A DNA stretch of 64,000 bases from Pseudaquabacterium terrae (GCF_013266755.1 NZ_JABRWJ010000013.1:1-64000), one strand, 5' to 3'. Counted from the first letter of the stretch, positions 35,836-45,579 are shown. Numbers and translations are program-made. The notes: generated by a model not told the origin, from the sequence alone.

Positions 35836-36570
35836 ATGTCGACGACCCGCACCCCCGGCATCACGATCGATGCCGATGGCCGCTTCTTCATCGACAAGCG
35901 CTATCGCGGCGTGCGCATCGGCATGCGAGTCGGGCCTGTCACGCAGGAGCAGGCAGAGCAGCGCCTGCGAAGAGAGATGGCGCAGGTCGACCTTGCCCTG
36001 GCCAATCCTTCACGACCGAGGTTCGCCGACTGTGCCGCGCGCTACCTGCTGCAGTCGCAAGGCCTGCGCAGCCTCGAAGCGATCCGCATCCACGCGCGCC
36101 AGCTCGATCCTTATATCGGGCACCTGGAGCCGCATCAGATCCACGACGAGACGCTCGCGCCGTTCGTTAGCGCGCGCATTGCGAGCGGTGCCTGCGCGAC
36201 GACGATCAACCGCAGCCTGGAGGTGGTGCGGACGATCCTGCACCGTGCGGCGCGCCCGTATCGCGACGAGAAGGGGCGCCCGTGGTTGGACGCACTGCCG
36301 CCGCTCATCACGATGCTGCCGGAGTGCAGGCGGCCGCCGTACCCGATCACGTGGGATGAGCAAGATCGGCTCTTCCCCAAGCTGCCGGCGCACTTGGCGC
36401 GCATGGCGCTGTTCGCGGTCAACACCGGCTTGCGCAACAGCAACGTGTGCGGGCTGCGCCGGCGTTGGGAAGTCCCTGTTCCGGAGATCGGCCGCAGCGT
36501 CTTCGTGATCCCCGTCGAGGCCATGAAGGCCAAGCGTGCACACATGGTCATCCTCAACGACGCGGCGTGG
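35836..36570 (+). pseudogene. Truncated tyrosine recombinase (phage-type integrase)
   Basis: The product reads like an integrase: an N-terminal arm-binding region (GITIDADGRFFIDKRYRGVR), a SAM-like core-binding region (HARQLDPYIGHLEPHQIHDE) and the start of the catalytic domain with the box-I arginine in FAVNTGLRNSNVCGL. Homology stops at HMVILNDAAW near 36570. The HxxR box and catalytic tyrosine are missing, so it cannot recombine DNA. The frame runs on into unrelated sequence. It marks an old integration boundary between the acyl-CoA island and the glycan locus. Confidence 0.83.
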
Positions 36571-36843
36571 CCGGTCAGCGGTCCGATACGTTCAGCTGAA
36601 CGTGTCGACGGCGATCGGCTGGCGGCGCGCGTCGAACTTCACGGTGATCGCGTCTCGGACTCGGCCACCGCCGGGCACCTTTGCCGCCTGTTTGTGAAGG
36701 CCGGGATCGACGTGTTCCTCTCCATGCCGATGTCCCCGGAAACGCTTCGGGCCCACCTCGGAAAGGAACTCGGTTTGCGATGGATCGCGCCAAGCGAGGG
36801 TGCAAGGTGCACTTCAACGCGAGCGACGCGACGGAAGGCTACT
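36571..36843. other. Unassigned DNA between integrase remnant and receptor gene
   Basis: This 273-bp stretch follows the point where integrase homology ends. The plus frame reads FVKAGIDVFLSMPMSPETLR and the minus strand VRDAITVKFDARRQPIAVDT; both look protein-like, but I recognise neither. It may contain remnants of mobile DNA. No clear terminator for the receptor gene was found. Confidence 0.4.
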
Positions 36844-39177
36844 TCAGAGTTTCAGCTCCAGCCGCAGTTGCAGGTTGACATGGCTGGGACCGCCGCTGAT
36901 GTGGCGCGTTCGCTCAGCGGCCAGCGGTCCGCGTCCGTCGGGGTCGAAGTCGCTGAAGCTCTCGTTGGCGTGGTCACGTGGCAGCAGGTTGTGGGCCATC
37001 AGGCGCAGGCCCGCCGCAGGGCTGAAGGTCCACAGCGCGAACATGTCCCACTGGCGCTTGGCGGTCGCGCGTGTGGTCTCGTCGGCAGCCCATCGGGTCA
37101 GCGTCGACGGCACCCAGTTGAGGTTGCCACCCAGCGTCAGCGGAATGCCGCGCAGGCGGTAGTCGGCGCCCAGGTTGCCGGTGGCCTTGCTCTGCTGGTC
37201 CAGCCGGTTGTCGGGCCCGGGCACGCTGTCGACCCGGCTGCGCAACAGCGCCAGGTTGGCGCGCATCTCGACGGGCGCGGAGCCGGCGATCAGCTGATCG
37301 AGCCTGAACTTGCTCTCCAGCTCGATGCCCTGCGCGGTGGCGCTGCCGATGTTGCGCGAGCGGCGCACATAACGTGGGAACGGGCTCCAGTGGACGGTGT
37401 TCTCGAGCTCGACCGTGCTGCGCATCAGGTCCTTGATGCGGCGATGGAACAGGTTGGCGCTGAGCAGGCCGCCACCCTGCAGGTAACGCTCGAAAGCCAG
37501 GTCGATGCCGGTCGCCAGCTCGGGTTCGAGGCTGGGGTTGCCGGCGTTGTCGGGGCTGCTCTCGCCGTTGCTGCCGGTCGCCGGGTCGTAGAGCCGGTTG
37601 ATGCTGGGCCGGCCGATCAGCGACCCCGTGCCGGGCGCGCGCCAGCTTCGTGTCAGGCTCAACCGCACCTGGTCGCGCACGCTGGGGTCGGGCTTCCACA
37701 GCAGGTGGACCAGCGGTGTCATCACGCTGTTGCGGCTTTGCGGGCGCTGGCCCCGGCCGTCGTCGCCGCGCGTCGCGATGCCTTCCCAACGCAGGCCGGC
37801 GTGGAAGGACCAGTGTTTGTCAGGCGCCCACTCGTCTTGTGCATAGGCCGCCACGCGTAGGGTGCTGGCCGCGAAGTCTTCGCCCGCATCGGCCAGCGCC
37901 GGGTCGGGCACGCCACCGATCAGGGTGGTCCGGGTGTCGTTGCGCCGGGCGCCTTCGGCTTCCATGCCCAGCACCAGGTTGTGTTCCGAGCCATCGCCGC
38001 CCAGCATGCGGCTGCCCTTGGCGTTGAGCTGCAGACCCTTCTCCCGTGAACTGCTGCGGTCCTGCTGCGACCGGAGCTCGCTGTGGTCCGCCCTGAACTC
38101 CTGGCGGGCGTTGGCATGGCGCGATCGAGAGCTGCGCAAGGTGCCGCCGACCTCGACGCGCCAGTCGGCCAGGCGCTGGCGAACCTGCAGCTGCAGGCGT
38201 GGGCCGAAGAAGCGGTAGTCACCGTAGCCGTGGCCAGACTCGGCGTGTTCCGGGCCGGCGCGCTTGTGGCGCTGGTCGATCTCGAAGCGGTAGCGGTGCT
38301 CACCCTGGTTGGCGAACAGACCGGGCGAAACGACCAGCGAATCGCCGTCGCCGCCCAGCCGCCATTGCAGCCGCGCGCCGAGGTTCAGCCCTCGGTTCGC
38401 GCCCGCATCGTGGCTGCGCGAACCGCGGTCCTCGAGCAGCTCACCCGTGGCGATGTTCGTCACCTGCGTCTCGCTGAAGCTCTCGCCCCGGCGCCGGTTC
38501 GCAAACAGCCCGGCCGACAGCGTGTAGGTCAGGTCGCCGGCGCTGTCGTTGTGCGACCAGGCGCTGCCCAGCGACGGTTCACCGTTCGACACGCCCGTCC
38601 CGATGCGCCAGTCGTTGAGGCGCTTGCGGAACCCTTCACGGGTGATGATGTTGATCGTCCCGGCGATCGCCTGGGCGCCGGTTTCGGCGGTCGGCGCGCG
38701 CAGGATCTCGATGCGCTCGATCTGCTCCGGCGTCAGGCTGTCCAGGCTGAAGCCGGGCGGCAGCCGCTGGCCGTCGATCAACAGTTGCGTGAAGCCGCTG
38801 CCCAGCCCGCGCAGCTGCGGCGGGCCGCCGCGCCCGGGCGCGCCGGGCGTCGTGACGCCGGGCAGTCGGCGCAGCACCTCGCCGACCGTGGCATCGCCGA
38901 ACTTGTCGATCTCTTCGCGGCCGATGACGATCTTCGCCGCCGTCGACTGGCGCCGCTGCTCCGTGTCGGTGCTGCGGCCGCCGATGACCTCGACGCGTTG
39001 TTGGCCGGCTGCAGGTGCCGATGCGGCCGAGGCCGCGGGCGTCGACGCCGCGGAGGCAGCGGGCGCTGCGGTGGCGGCGGCGCGGAGGGGTGGTGGGGTC
39101 TGCACTTGTGCCGCCACCATCGTCGCCAGCGCCATCGACGGTGCGAGCACGAGGCACAAGCACACAGGCCAGCGCAT
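36844..39177 (-). CDS. TonB-dependent outer-membrane receptor
   Basis: The 777-residue protein has a signal peptide (VCLCLVLAPSMALATMVAAQ) and an Ala/Pro-rich linker. A plug domain follows (about 65-180; EEIDKFGDATVGEVLRRLPG, RGLGSGFTQLLIDGQRLPPG, TGAQAIAGTINIITREGF), then a long beta-barrel ending LQLRLELKL. It ends in Leu rather than the usual aromatic residue. As last gene of the seven-gene glycosidase operon it most likely imports oligosaccharides across the outer membrane. It begins five bases after the esterase stop. Confidence 0.9.
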   Translation of the reverse strand: MRWPVCLCLVLAPSMALATMVAAQVQTPPPLRAAATAAPAASAASTPAASAASAPAAGQQRVEVIGGRSTDTEQRRQSTAAKIVIGREEIDKFGDATVGEVLRRLPGVTTPGAPGRGGPPQLRGLGSGFTQLLIDGQRLPPGFSLDSLTPEQIERIEILRAPTAETGAQAIAGTINIITREGFRKRLNDWRIGTGVSNGEPSLGSAWSHNDSAGDLTYTLSAGLFANRRRGESFSETQVTNIATGELLEDRGSRSHDAGANRGLNLGARLQWRLGGDGDSLVVSPGLFANQGEHRYRFEIDQRHKRAGPEHAESGHGYGDYRFFGPRLQLQVRQRLADWRVEVGGTLRSSRSRHANARQEFRADHSELRSQQDRSSSREKGLQLNAKGSRMLGGDGSEHNLVLGMEAEGARRNDTRTTLIGGVPDPALADAGEDFAASTLRVAAYAQDEWAPDKHWSFHAGLRWEGIATRGDDGRGQRPQSRNSVMTPLVHLLWKPDPSVRDQVRLSLTRSWRAPGTGSLIGRPSINRLYDPATGSNGESSPDNAGNPSLEPELATGIDLAFERYLQGGGLLSANLFHRRIKDLMRSTVELENTVHWSPFPRYVRRSRNIGSATAQGIELESKFRLDQLIAGSAPVEMRANLALLRSRVDSVPGPDNRLDQQSKATGNLGADYRLRGIPLTLGGNLNWVPSTLTRWAADETTRATAKRQWDMFALWTFSPAAGLRLMAHNLLPRDHANESFSDFDPDGRGPLAAERTRHISGGPSHVNLQLRLELKL

Positions 39178-39182
39178 CGACT

Positions 39183-41135
39183 TCAGCGCCCGTAGCGCCG
39201 CCCGGCCGACTCCAGCGGCCAGTCGTCGGTGCGCAGCGGTGGCAGCGGCAGGCCGTCGCCGCCGACGATGTTGGCGTCGCTGGGGTTGTTGACCCAGGCA
39301 TAACGCGCCGCCACCGGCATCGGCACGGCGGGGCTGTGCAGCACGATGCGGTCGCCGTCGAAGCGGGCTTGCGCCGGCAGCCAGCGGCGGTCGGCGCCAG
39401 CCAGGAGGAAGCCGCGCAGCGGCTCGCCGGCGCGGGCGGTGCGCAGGCCGCCCGCGGTGGCGCCGAAGCGCAGCTGCAGTTCGCTGCCGCTCACTTCGTG
39501 ACCTAGCAGGCGCGGGCCGCCGGCCGGTGCGGCGCGCAGGCCCTGCTCGTGCAGGGCCAGCGCAGCCAGCCGGTGACCGAGGGTGCGCTTGTCGCGTGGA
39601 TGGATGTCGACCTCGTCGCCGACGTCGATGGCGGCGGCCATGCCGGTGTGCGGCAGCGCCAGCGCCGCGGCCTGGCTCTCGCGCAGTTCGGGCCAGCCGC
39701 CGGCCCCGGGCACGTTGTCGGCCAGCCGCAGAAAGGAGGCGAGCTGGACGAAGAAGAACGGCAGCTTCGGATCGCCGAACTGGCCGCGCCAGTCCTGGAT
39801 CAGGCGCTTGAAGCCGCCGGCATACGCTTCGGCGCGCCCGACATTGGTCTCGCCCTGGTACCAGAGCACGCCGCGCACCGACAGGCCGTGCAGCGGGGCG
39901 ATCAGGCCGTTGTGGGCGAGGACCGGTGCATCGTTGGCGCTCGGCTGAGCGGGGGCCGCGATCTGCTCGACGCGCGCGCGCCAGGCGCCGGTCAGCGGGA
40001 CGGCGCCGGCCGCGGTGTCCAGCCGCATCGAGGCCGCATCGCCGTGGAAGCCGCCACCGCCGCCCGTGTCGGTGACGCGCACCGCGATCCAGTTGGCGCC
40101 CACGCGCAGCAGGCCGGGGGGCAGGGCATAGCGGCGCGGCTGCTCCCATCCGCACTGGCCGCCGACCCGCTGGCCATTGACCCAGGTCTCGTCGCAATCG
40201 TCCACCTTCGCCAGGTGCAGCTCGGCCGCGCCGACCGCCTGCGCGGTGGTCAGCTCCACCCGCTTGCGCATCCAGACGACACCGTCGAGGTTGGCCAGGC
40301 CCTGGCCCTCCCACTCGTGCAGCGCCTGAAGCGTGGGCCAGTCGGCGTCGATCTCGCCGGCGGCGGACCAGCCGCCCGGATCGACGCCGTCCAGCGGCAG
40401 GCCGGGTTGCCATGCGGCCACGCGGCCGCGCAGGTGCTCGCGCAGGGCGGCGCCGAATGTCGCGTTGTCGGCCGGCAGCGCACGCACCGCGGGCGCCAGG
40501 TCGGGATCCTGCAGCGCCGCGTCGCGGCGCACCCAGGTCTCGAGCATCGAGCCGCCCCAGGCGGTGTTGATGAGGCCGATCGGCACGCCTTGCACCGCCT
40601 GCATCTGCCGCGCGAAGTGGTAGCCGACGGCGCTGAACTCGCCGACGCGGCCGGGCTCGGCCACGACCCAGGGCGCGGGTGCGATGTCCGCCTCGGGACG
40701 CACGCTGGCACGCAGTGGCACGCGCAGGTGGCGCAGCTGCGCACTCTGAGGCGATCCGATCTCTTGCGGGCCGGTGTCGGTCTGCGCCAGCGGCCACTCC
40801 ATGTTGGACTGGCCGCCGAGCAGCCAGACGTCGCCGATCAGCACGTCGCGCAGCTCGATGACCTGGTCGCCCTTGACCCGCAGGCGGTGCGGACCGCCGG
40901 CCGGCAGCGGGGCAAGCTGCGCGTGCCAGCGGCCGTCGGCGCCGACACGGGTGCCGGCCCGGCGGCCGCCCAGTTCGACCGTTAGCGTCTGGCCCGGGGT
41001 GGCCTGGCCCCACAGACGCAGCGGGCGGTCTCGCTGAAGCACCATGTGCTCGCCGAACACAGGGGACAGGCGCACTTCGGCGTGGGCAGTGGCGGCCAGC
41101 AGGCTGAGCAGCAGGGGCAGGGCAGTCTTCTTCAT
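39183..41135 (-). CDS. Sialate O-acetylesterase-family acetylesterase
   Basis: The 650-residue secreted protein (signal peptide LPLLLSLLAATAHA) has an SGNH-type catalytic domain split by an inserted region. The serine is in LLGGQSNMEWPLAQ, VLWYQGETNVGRAEAYAG is the conserved block, and the Asp-His pair is in VDIHPRDKRTLGHRL. The insert (about 230-370, with WVNGQRVGGQCGWEQPR) looks like a beta-sandwich. Homologues in plant-glycan loci remove acetyl groups from hemicellulose, which fits acetylated xyloglucan better than sialic acid here. Its ATG overlaps the GH31 stop. Confidence 0.88.
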   Translation of the reverse strand: MKKTALPLLLSLLAATAHAEVRLSPVFGEHMVLQRDRPLRLWGQATPGQTLTVELGGRRAGTRVGADGRWHAQLAPLPAGGPHRLRVKGDQVIELRDVLIGDVWLLGGQSNMEWPLAQTDTGPQEIGSPQSAQLRHLRVPLRASVRPEADIAPAPWVVAEPGRVGEFSAVGYHFARQMQAVQGVPIGLINTAWGGSMLETWVRRDAALQDPDLAPAVRALPADNATFGAALREHLRGRVAAWQPGLPLDGVDPGGWSAAGEIDADWPTLQALHEWEGQGLANLDGVVWMRKRVELTTAQAVGAAELHLAKVDDCDETWVNGQRVGGQCGWEQPRRYALPPGLLRVGANWIAVRVTDTGGGGGFHGDAASMRLDTAAGAVPLTGAWRARVEQIAAPAQPSANDAPVLAHNGLIAPLHGLSVRGVLWYQGETNVGRAEAYAGGFKRLIQDWRGQFGDPKLPFFFVQLASFLRLADNVPGAGGWPELRESQAAALALPHTGMAAAIDVGDEVDIHPRDKRTLGHRLAALALHEQGLRAAPAGGPRLLGHEVSGSELQLRFGATAGGLRTARAGEPLRGFLLAGADRRWLPAQARFDGDRIVLHSPAVPMPVAARYAWVNNPSDANIVGGDGLPLPPLRTDDWPLESAGRRYGR

Positions 41136-44113
41136 CGGGTCGGGTCTGAGGGGTCGAAGCGCAGCGTCGTTGCGCGGCCCTGGTAGTTCACGGTATGGGT
41201 CTGTTCAGACCGGCCGGGCGGTGCCATCAGACGCACGCGCAGCTCGCGCCGCGTCACCATGCCGGGATAGCGCCCGTGGCGCGGGCCGATGTGCAGCGTG
41301 CGGCGCGCATCGTCCCAGCGCAGGGCGGTGGTGGCGCGCTCGCCGCGTTCGTAGGCGTAGGTCTCGCCGTCGTCCTCGTAGAGCGTGAAGCCGCCGTCGG
41401 CACCGGGGTAGACGCGGATCTCCCAGGGCGCCTCCGGGCTCTGGCCGGTGTGCTCCACCACCGGGCCCAGGGGCACGATCGCGCCGGCGCGCACGAACAG
41501 CGGGAATTCGTCCAGCGCATAGTCGCGCTCGGTGCTGCGGCCGCCGGCGTGACGCTCGCCGGTCCAGAAGTCGAACCAGTCGTGGCCGGCAGGCAGCAGC
41601 GTCGCCTGGCGTTTGTCGAGCTGGCGCTGCGTCCTGGCCAGGTCTCGTTGCTGGCTGGGCGTGCGCCAGGCCAGGCGCAGCACCCGGTTGCCGCCCGCTT
41701 GATAGAAGTCGATGCGCAGCTTCAGCGTCTGGCCTTCGCGCAGCGTGAGGCGGTGGCTGGTGAAGCGCGCGCCGCCGATGGCCCAATCGTCGACGACGAG
41801 TTTGTCGTCCAGCCACAGGCGGAAGCCGTCGTCACCCTCGACGCCGATCTCGTGCTCGCCCCCTTCGCTGGCGGTGATCTCGCCGGTCCAGCGCGCCGAG
41901 AAGCGGTTCAGGCCGCTGAGGCCGGGCGGGAGGCTGCCGAGCGGCGGGTCGGGCCAGTGGTGGTCGACCACCGTGTCGATGGTGCGGCTGGCGGGCTTGT
42001 CGAAATCGATGCCCTCGAAGTACTCGAGCACCAGTCCGCGTTGCCCGTCGGGCGTGCGCAACTGGGTCGCCGGCACCGTGGCCGGCGGCGGCAGCACCGG
42101 GTGGAACATCGGCCGCGTGATCGGCTGCACCAGGAAGGCCGGGCCGAACATGTAGGTGTCGTCGACCTTTCGCAGTGCGGCCTGGTCGGGGAAGTCCATC
42201 GCCAGGCCACGCATCATCGTGTAGCCCTCGTGCGTACAGCGCCAGGCCAGGCCGTAGAGGTAAGGCAGCAGCTGCATGCGCAGGTGCGCCGCGCGCAGCA
42301 GCGAACCGTACATCGCCGGGTCCAGCGTCTTGAAGAGATAGGGCTCGCGATCGATCGAAGTGCCGTGGATGCGGTAGACCGGGTTGAAGATGCCGAACTG
42401 GTTCCAGCGCGCGTAGAGCTCGCGGTAGGCCGGGTTGCGCTGCCCGTCCGGGAAGTTGACGAAGAAGCCGCCGGTGTCCTGCGTCCAGTACGGCAGGCCG
42501 GCCATCGAGACGTTCAGGCCGCCGGCGATCTGCGCGCGCAGCGTGGCCCAGGACGCCGTGGTGTCGCCGGACCACGGCAGCGCGGCATATCGCTGCTGCC
42601 CGGCCCAGGCCGAGCGGGTGAGCGTGAGCGCGCGCTTGCCGCCCGGGCCGGCGGCGCGCTGGCCTTCGTAGACGCCGCGGGTCGTCACCAGGCTGTAGAC
42701 GTTGAGGTAGCGCGTGGTGTCGCCCATCGCGGTGACGCCCAGGGCCTTGATGTCGGCCTCGACTTCCCGCGGGTCCCACGCGGCGCCGCCCACCTCCACT
42801 TCGGTGCCGTCCATCCACAGCGCATCGACGCCGACGTCGAGCAGGCCCTGCTTGACGTGCTTGAAGTAGATGCGGCGGCCTTCGGCGCTGAAGGCGTCGT
42901 AGATGCGCGCGCGCTTGGAGATCCAGTGCAGCGGCTCGAAGCGCAGGCCCTTCGCATCGAGCTCGCGGGCCAGCGCGGTGTCGTTGCCGACGCCCGGCCA
43001 GATCGACGCCATCAGCTTGACCTTGAGCTTGTCGTGCAGTTCGCGCGTCATGGCGGCGGGATCGGGGAAGCGTTCGGCGTCCCAGACCATGCCGCTCCAC
43101 TTGCCGTCCCATTCGCGACCATTCGGCCCGTCCTGCTCGCCGCCCCAGTACTGCCAGTCCTGCACGATGTAGTCGAGCGGGAAGCGTTCGGCGCGGAAGC
43201 GCCGCACCACCTCCAGCAGCTGCTGCTGCGTCTGATAGCGCTCCTTGCTCATGAACAGGCCGAAGGCGGCCTTCGGGAACATCGGCGCGGCGCCGGTGAG
43301 CTGGCGATAACCCCGGATGACCGCGTCCATGTCGGCGCCGGCCACCAGGTAGTAGTCGGCGCCGGCCGGCGCGCTTTCGGCGCGGAAGGTGGCGCCGTCG
43401 GGCCGGTCGCTGAAGCTCATCTTCGAGTACACGTCCCACAGCAGGCCCCAGCGCCGCGTGGAGACCATGAACGGCACGACGATGCCGATGTTGGTCTGCA
43501 CCAGCAGCACGTCGCGGCCGCGGTAGTCCATGTAGGGCTGGTCGTACTGGCCCAGGCCGTACAGCGATTCGTCGGGCGTCAGCGTGAAGGTCTGCGTCAG
43601 CGCGTAGCTCAGGCTGCCGGCGATCTCGACGCGCTGCAGCTCGGTCGGCGCCTGGCCGCGCTCGCGCGTCAGCAGGCGGCCGTCGGCGCCGAAGAAGGCC
43701 AGCGCGCCGCTGCGCTTGTCCACCGTCACCCGCACCGCGGGCCCGGCGATGGTCAGCGTGTCGGCGCTGTCGCTGACCTCGCAGGCGACGGCCTTCGGGC
43801 GGACCACCACCACCAGGCTGGGCTGGGTGGTGTGCGCCTCGCCCAGGTGGGCCGCCACGCGCACCAGGCCGGCGCCGTAGAACAGCACGCTCTTGGTCAG
43901 GTCGCCCGACCGGAACTGCACGCCCTCGGCCACGCGCCGCCAGGCGAAACCACCCGGCGTGGGCCCCATGCGCAGGGCCCGCAACTGCCCGGCGCCATCC
44001 AGGGCGGAAGGCAGCGCCGTCGCCGCATCGGCCGGCAACGCCAGGGGGCCGGCCGAGGCGCAAGCCAGTGCGCCGATGAAGTCGCGGCGTTTCAGTTCAA
44101 TGGGCTTCGTCAT
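41132..44113 (-). CDS. GH31 glycosidase with a PA14 insert, probable alpha-xylosidase
   Basis: The 993-residue exported enzyme (twin-arginine-like leader ELKRRDFIGALACASAG) has the GH31 N-terminal sandwich (about 70-270) and the barrel. The nucleophile is Asp435 in ALWMDGTEVE and the acid/base Asp517 in LPWSGDTTAS. A PA14-like domain (about 692-818; LVLEYFEGIDFDKP to GNRVLRLAWR) interrupts the C-terminal sandwich between DTYMFGPAFLVQP and LLPAGHDWFDFWTG. Characterised alpha-xylosidases with PA14 carry it near the N-terminus, so this placement is unusual. Likely it removes xylose from xyloglucan oligosaccharides; alpha-glucosidase is the alternative. Confidence 0.88.
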   Translation of the reverse strand: MTKPIELKRRDFIGALACASAGPLALPADAATALPSALDGAGQLRALRMGPTPGGFAWRRVAEGVQFRSGDLTKSVLFYGAGLVRVAAHLGEAHTTQPSLVVVVRPKAVACEVSDSADTLTIAGPAVRVTVDKRSGALAFFGADGRLLTRERGQAPTELQRVEIAGSLSYALTQTFTLTPDESLYGLGQYDQPYMDYRGRDVLLVQTNIGIVVPFMVSTRRWGLLWDVYSKMSFSDRPDGATFRAESAPAGADYYLVAGADMDAVIRGYRQLTGAAPMFPKAAFGLFMSKERYQTQQQLLEVVRRFRAERFPLDYIVQDWQYWGGEQDGPNGREWDGKWSGMVWDAERFPDPAAMTRELHDKLKVKLMASIWPGVGNDTALARELDAKGLRFEPLHWISKRARIYDAFSAEGRRIYFKHVKQGLLDVGVDALWMDGTEVEVGGAAWDPREVEADIKALGVTAMGDTTRYLNVYSLVTTRGVYEGQRAAGPGGKRALTLTRSAWAGQQRYAALPWSGDTTASWATLRAQIAGGLNVSMAGLPYWTQDTGGFFVNFPDGQRNPAYRELYARWNQFGIFNPVYRIHGTSIDREPYLFKTLDPAMYGSLLRAAHLRMQLLPYLYGLAWRCTHEGYTMMRGLAMDFPDQAALRKVDDTYMFGPAFLVQPITRPMFHPVLPPPATVPATQLRTPDGQRGLVLEYFEGIDFDKPASRTIDTVVDHHWPDPPLGSLPPGLSGLNRFSARWTGEITASEGGEHEIGVEGDDGFRLWLDDKLVVDDWAIGGARFTSHRLTLREGQTLKLRIDFYQAGGNRVLRLAWRTPSQQRDLARTQRQLDKRQATLLPAGHDWFDFWTGERHAGGRSTERDYALDEFPLFVRAGAIVPLGPVVEHTGQSPEAPWEIRVYPGADGGFTLYEDDGETYAYERGERATTALRWDDARRTLHIGPRHGRYPGMVTRRELRVRLMAPPGRSEQTHTVNYQGRATTLRFDPSDPTR

Positions 44114-45579
44114 CAGGCCTTGTCCTTGTGAAGTGGCGCCGCACCGCAGCGCACCAGCCGCGCACCGTGCGGCGGCACGGTGAGCGCGCGGGTGCCGCCA
44201 GGCAGGTCGGCGCGCGCCCAGCAGTCGCGGCGCGCGTCGGGCAGCCAGCCGGGCAGCGGCGCATGCCACGGCGCCTCGCCCGTGTTGAGCCATGCCGCCC
44301 AGGTGCCCTGCGGGCCGTGACAGACGAAGCGGTGGCCGTGGGCGCTGCTGTGCCATTCGCGCGCGCCGGGCACGCGCAGCAGCGCCAGCACTTCGGGGTT
44401 GGTGACCACCCGCAGCGTCCAGTCGTCGAGCCGGCGCAGGTCGTTGCCCAGGATCAGCGGGCTGCGCGCGCAGGTCCATGCGGTGAGCATCAGCAGCTGC
44501 TCGTCGCGGGTGAATCGGGTCTCGCGCTCGCCGCGGGCCGGCGGTTCGCCATCGAAGTTGCGCAGGCCGATCCTGCCCACCGGCAGCATGTCGGCGTCGG
44601 GCCAGGCGCCGGCGCGCGCGTGCGGCGCCCACTTCACCAGGTTCGCCAGGTTGTCGCGCAGTTGCGGCCAGGTGTCCCAGAAGTCGTTGCACACGCGCCA
44701 CTGGTTGGCGTGAGCCTGCAGGTGCGCCGCCTGCTCCAGCAGCGACGGGCCGGGCGACAGGCTCAGCACCATGGGCCGGCCGGTGGCGTCGATGGAACGG
44801 CGGATCAGGGCCACCTCTTTCGCGTGATAGGACGGCGCGGCGATGTCGTCGACCTTGACGAAGTCCACGCCCCATTCGGCGAGCTGCGCGAACCATGCGC
44901 GGTACCAGTCGAAGGCGCCCGGGTGCTCCGGGTTGACGCCGCACATGTCGGTGTTCCAGGCGCAGGTGGAACCCGGGTTGGCCGCCTCGTGGCAGCGGAA
45001 GGTGCTGCCTGCGATGGGCAGTTCCAGCCCGACCGCCTGGCGCGGGATGCCGCGCATCAGGTGCACGCCGAAGCGCAGCCCGAGGCGGTGCACCTGCGCG
45101 GCCAGCGGTGCGAAGCCGCGGCCGCCGGCGGCGCTGGGAAAGCGGTTCGGCGCCGGCTGCGGGCGGCCATGCGCATCCAGCAGCAGCGGCGCGAAGGGCC
45201 GGTACCACGACGAGGTGGCACCCGCCTCGTACCACTGGATGTCGACGGTGGCGGTGTCGTAGCCGAAGGGCAGCAGGCGCTCGGCCAGGATGCGCGCGTT
45301 GTCCAGGTACTCCGCTTCGGTGACGCTGGCGCCGAAGGCGTCCCAGCTGTTCCAGCCCATCGGCGGCGTCGGCGCCCAGGCGTGGAAAGGCAGCCCCGGC
45401 TCGGCCGCAGCGGTGGTCGTGGTCGAGACCGCGGTGGCAGCCGCCGTGGGCAGGCCGGCCATCGCGGCGAGCCCGCCGCCGACCACGGCACGCACGAAGC
45501 CGCGGCGGCCGGGTTCGTCAGGGGGCTTGGCAGCAGGGGTGTCCATCGGCGATGCGGTGCAGGTCATGTCGCGGATCAC
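44113..45579 (-). CDS. GH27-like glycosidase, divergent
   Basis: The 488-residue exported protein (RRGFVRAVVGGGLAAMAGLP leader) opens with the GH27 signature PTPPMGWNSWDAFG. It has the likely nucleophile in GVDFVKVDDIAAP and a likely acid/base in WPDADMLPVGRIG. The usual YxKYDxC is replaced by VKVDD, so it belongs to a divergent branch whose substrate could be alpha-galactosides or beta-L-arabinopyranosides. GTG 45579 overlaps the GH97 stop; ATG 45567 or 45546 are alternatives. Its stop shares one base with the GH31 start. Confidence 0.85.
   Translation of the reverse strand: MIRDMTCTASPMDTPAAKPPDEPGRRGFVRAVVGGGLAAMAGLPTAAATAVSTTTTAAAEPGLPFHAWAPTPPMGWNSWDAFGASVTEAEYLDNARILAERLLPFGYDTATVDIQWYEAGATSSWYRPFAPLLLDAHGRPQPAPNRFPSAAGGRGFAPLAAQVHRLGLRFGVHLMRGIPRQAVGLELPIAGSTFRCHEAANPGSTCAWNTDMCGVNPEHPGAFDWYRAWFAQLAEWGVDFVKVDDIAAPSYHAKEVALIRRSIDATGRPMVLSLSPGPSLLEQAAHLQAHANQWRVCNDFWDTWPQLRDNLANLVKWAPHARAGAWPDADMLPVGRIGLRNFDGEPPARGERETRFTRDEQLLMLTAWTCARSPLILGNDLRRLDDWTLRVVTNPEVLALLRVPGAREWHSSAHGHRFVCHGPQGTWAAWLNTGEAPWHAPLPGWLPDARRDCWARADLPGGTRALTVPPHGARLVRCGAAPLHKDKA

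Noticed and set aside
36575-36817. 80-codon minus-strand frame downstream of the receptor gene
   Set aside because: Arg-rich with no motif and overlapping other equally plausible frames; kept only as unassigned DNA.
39183-41135. A sialic acid catabolism role for the SIAE-family gene
   Set aside because: No nan genes are present; all neighbours are plant-glycan enzymes, so hemicellulose deacetylation fits better.
41195-44131. 978-codon plus-strand frame opposite the GH31 gene
   Set aside because: Long only because stop codons are rare in this frame; composition is Arg/Ala/Val/Gly-rich and without motifs, whereas the opposite strand carries complete GH31 catalytic motifs.
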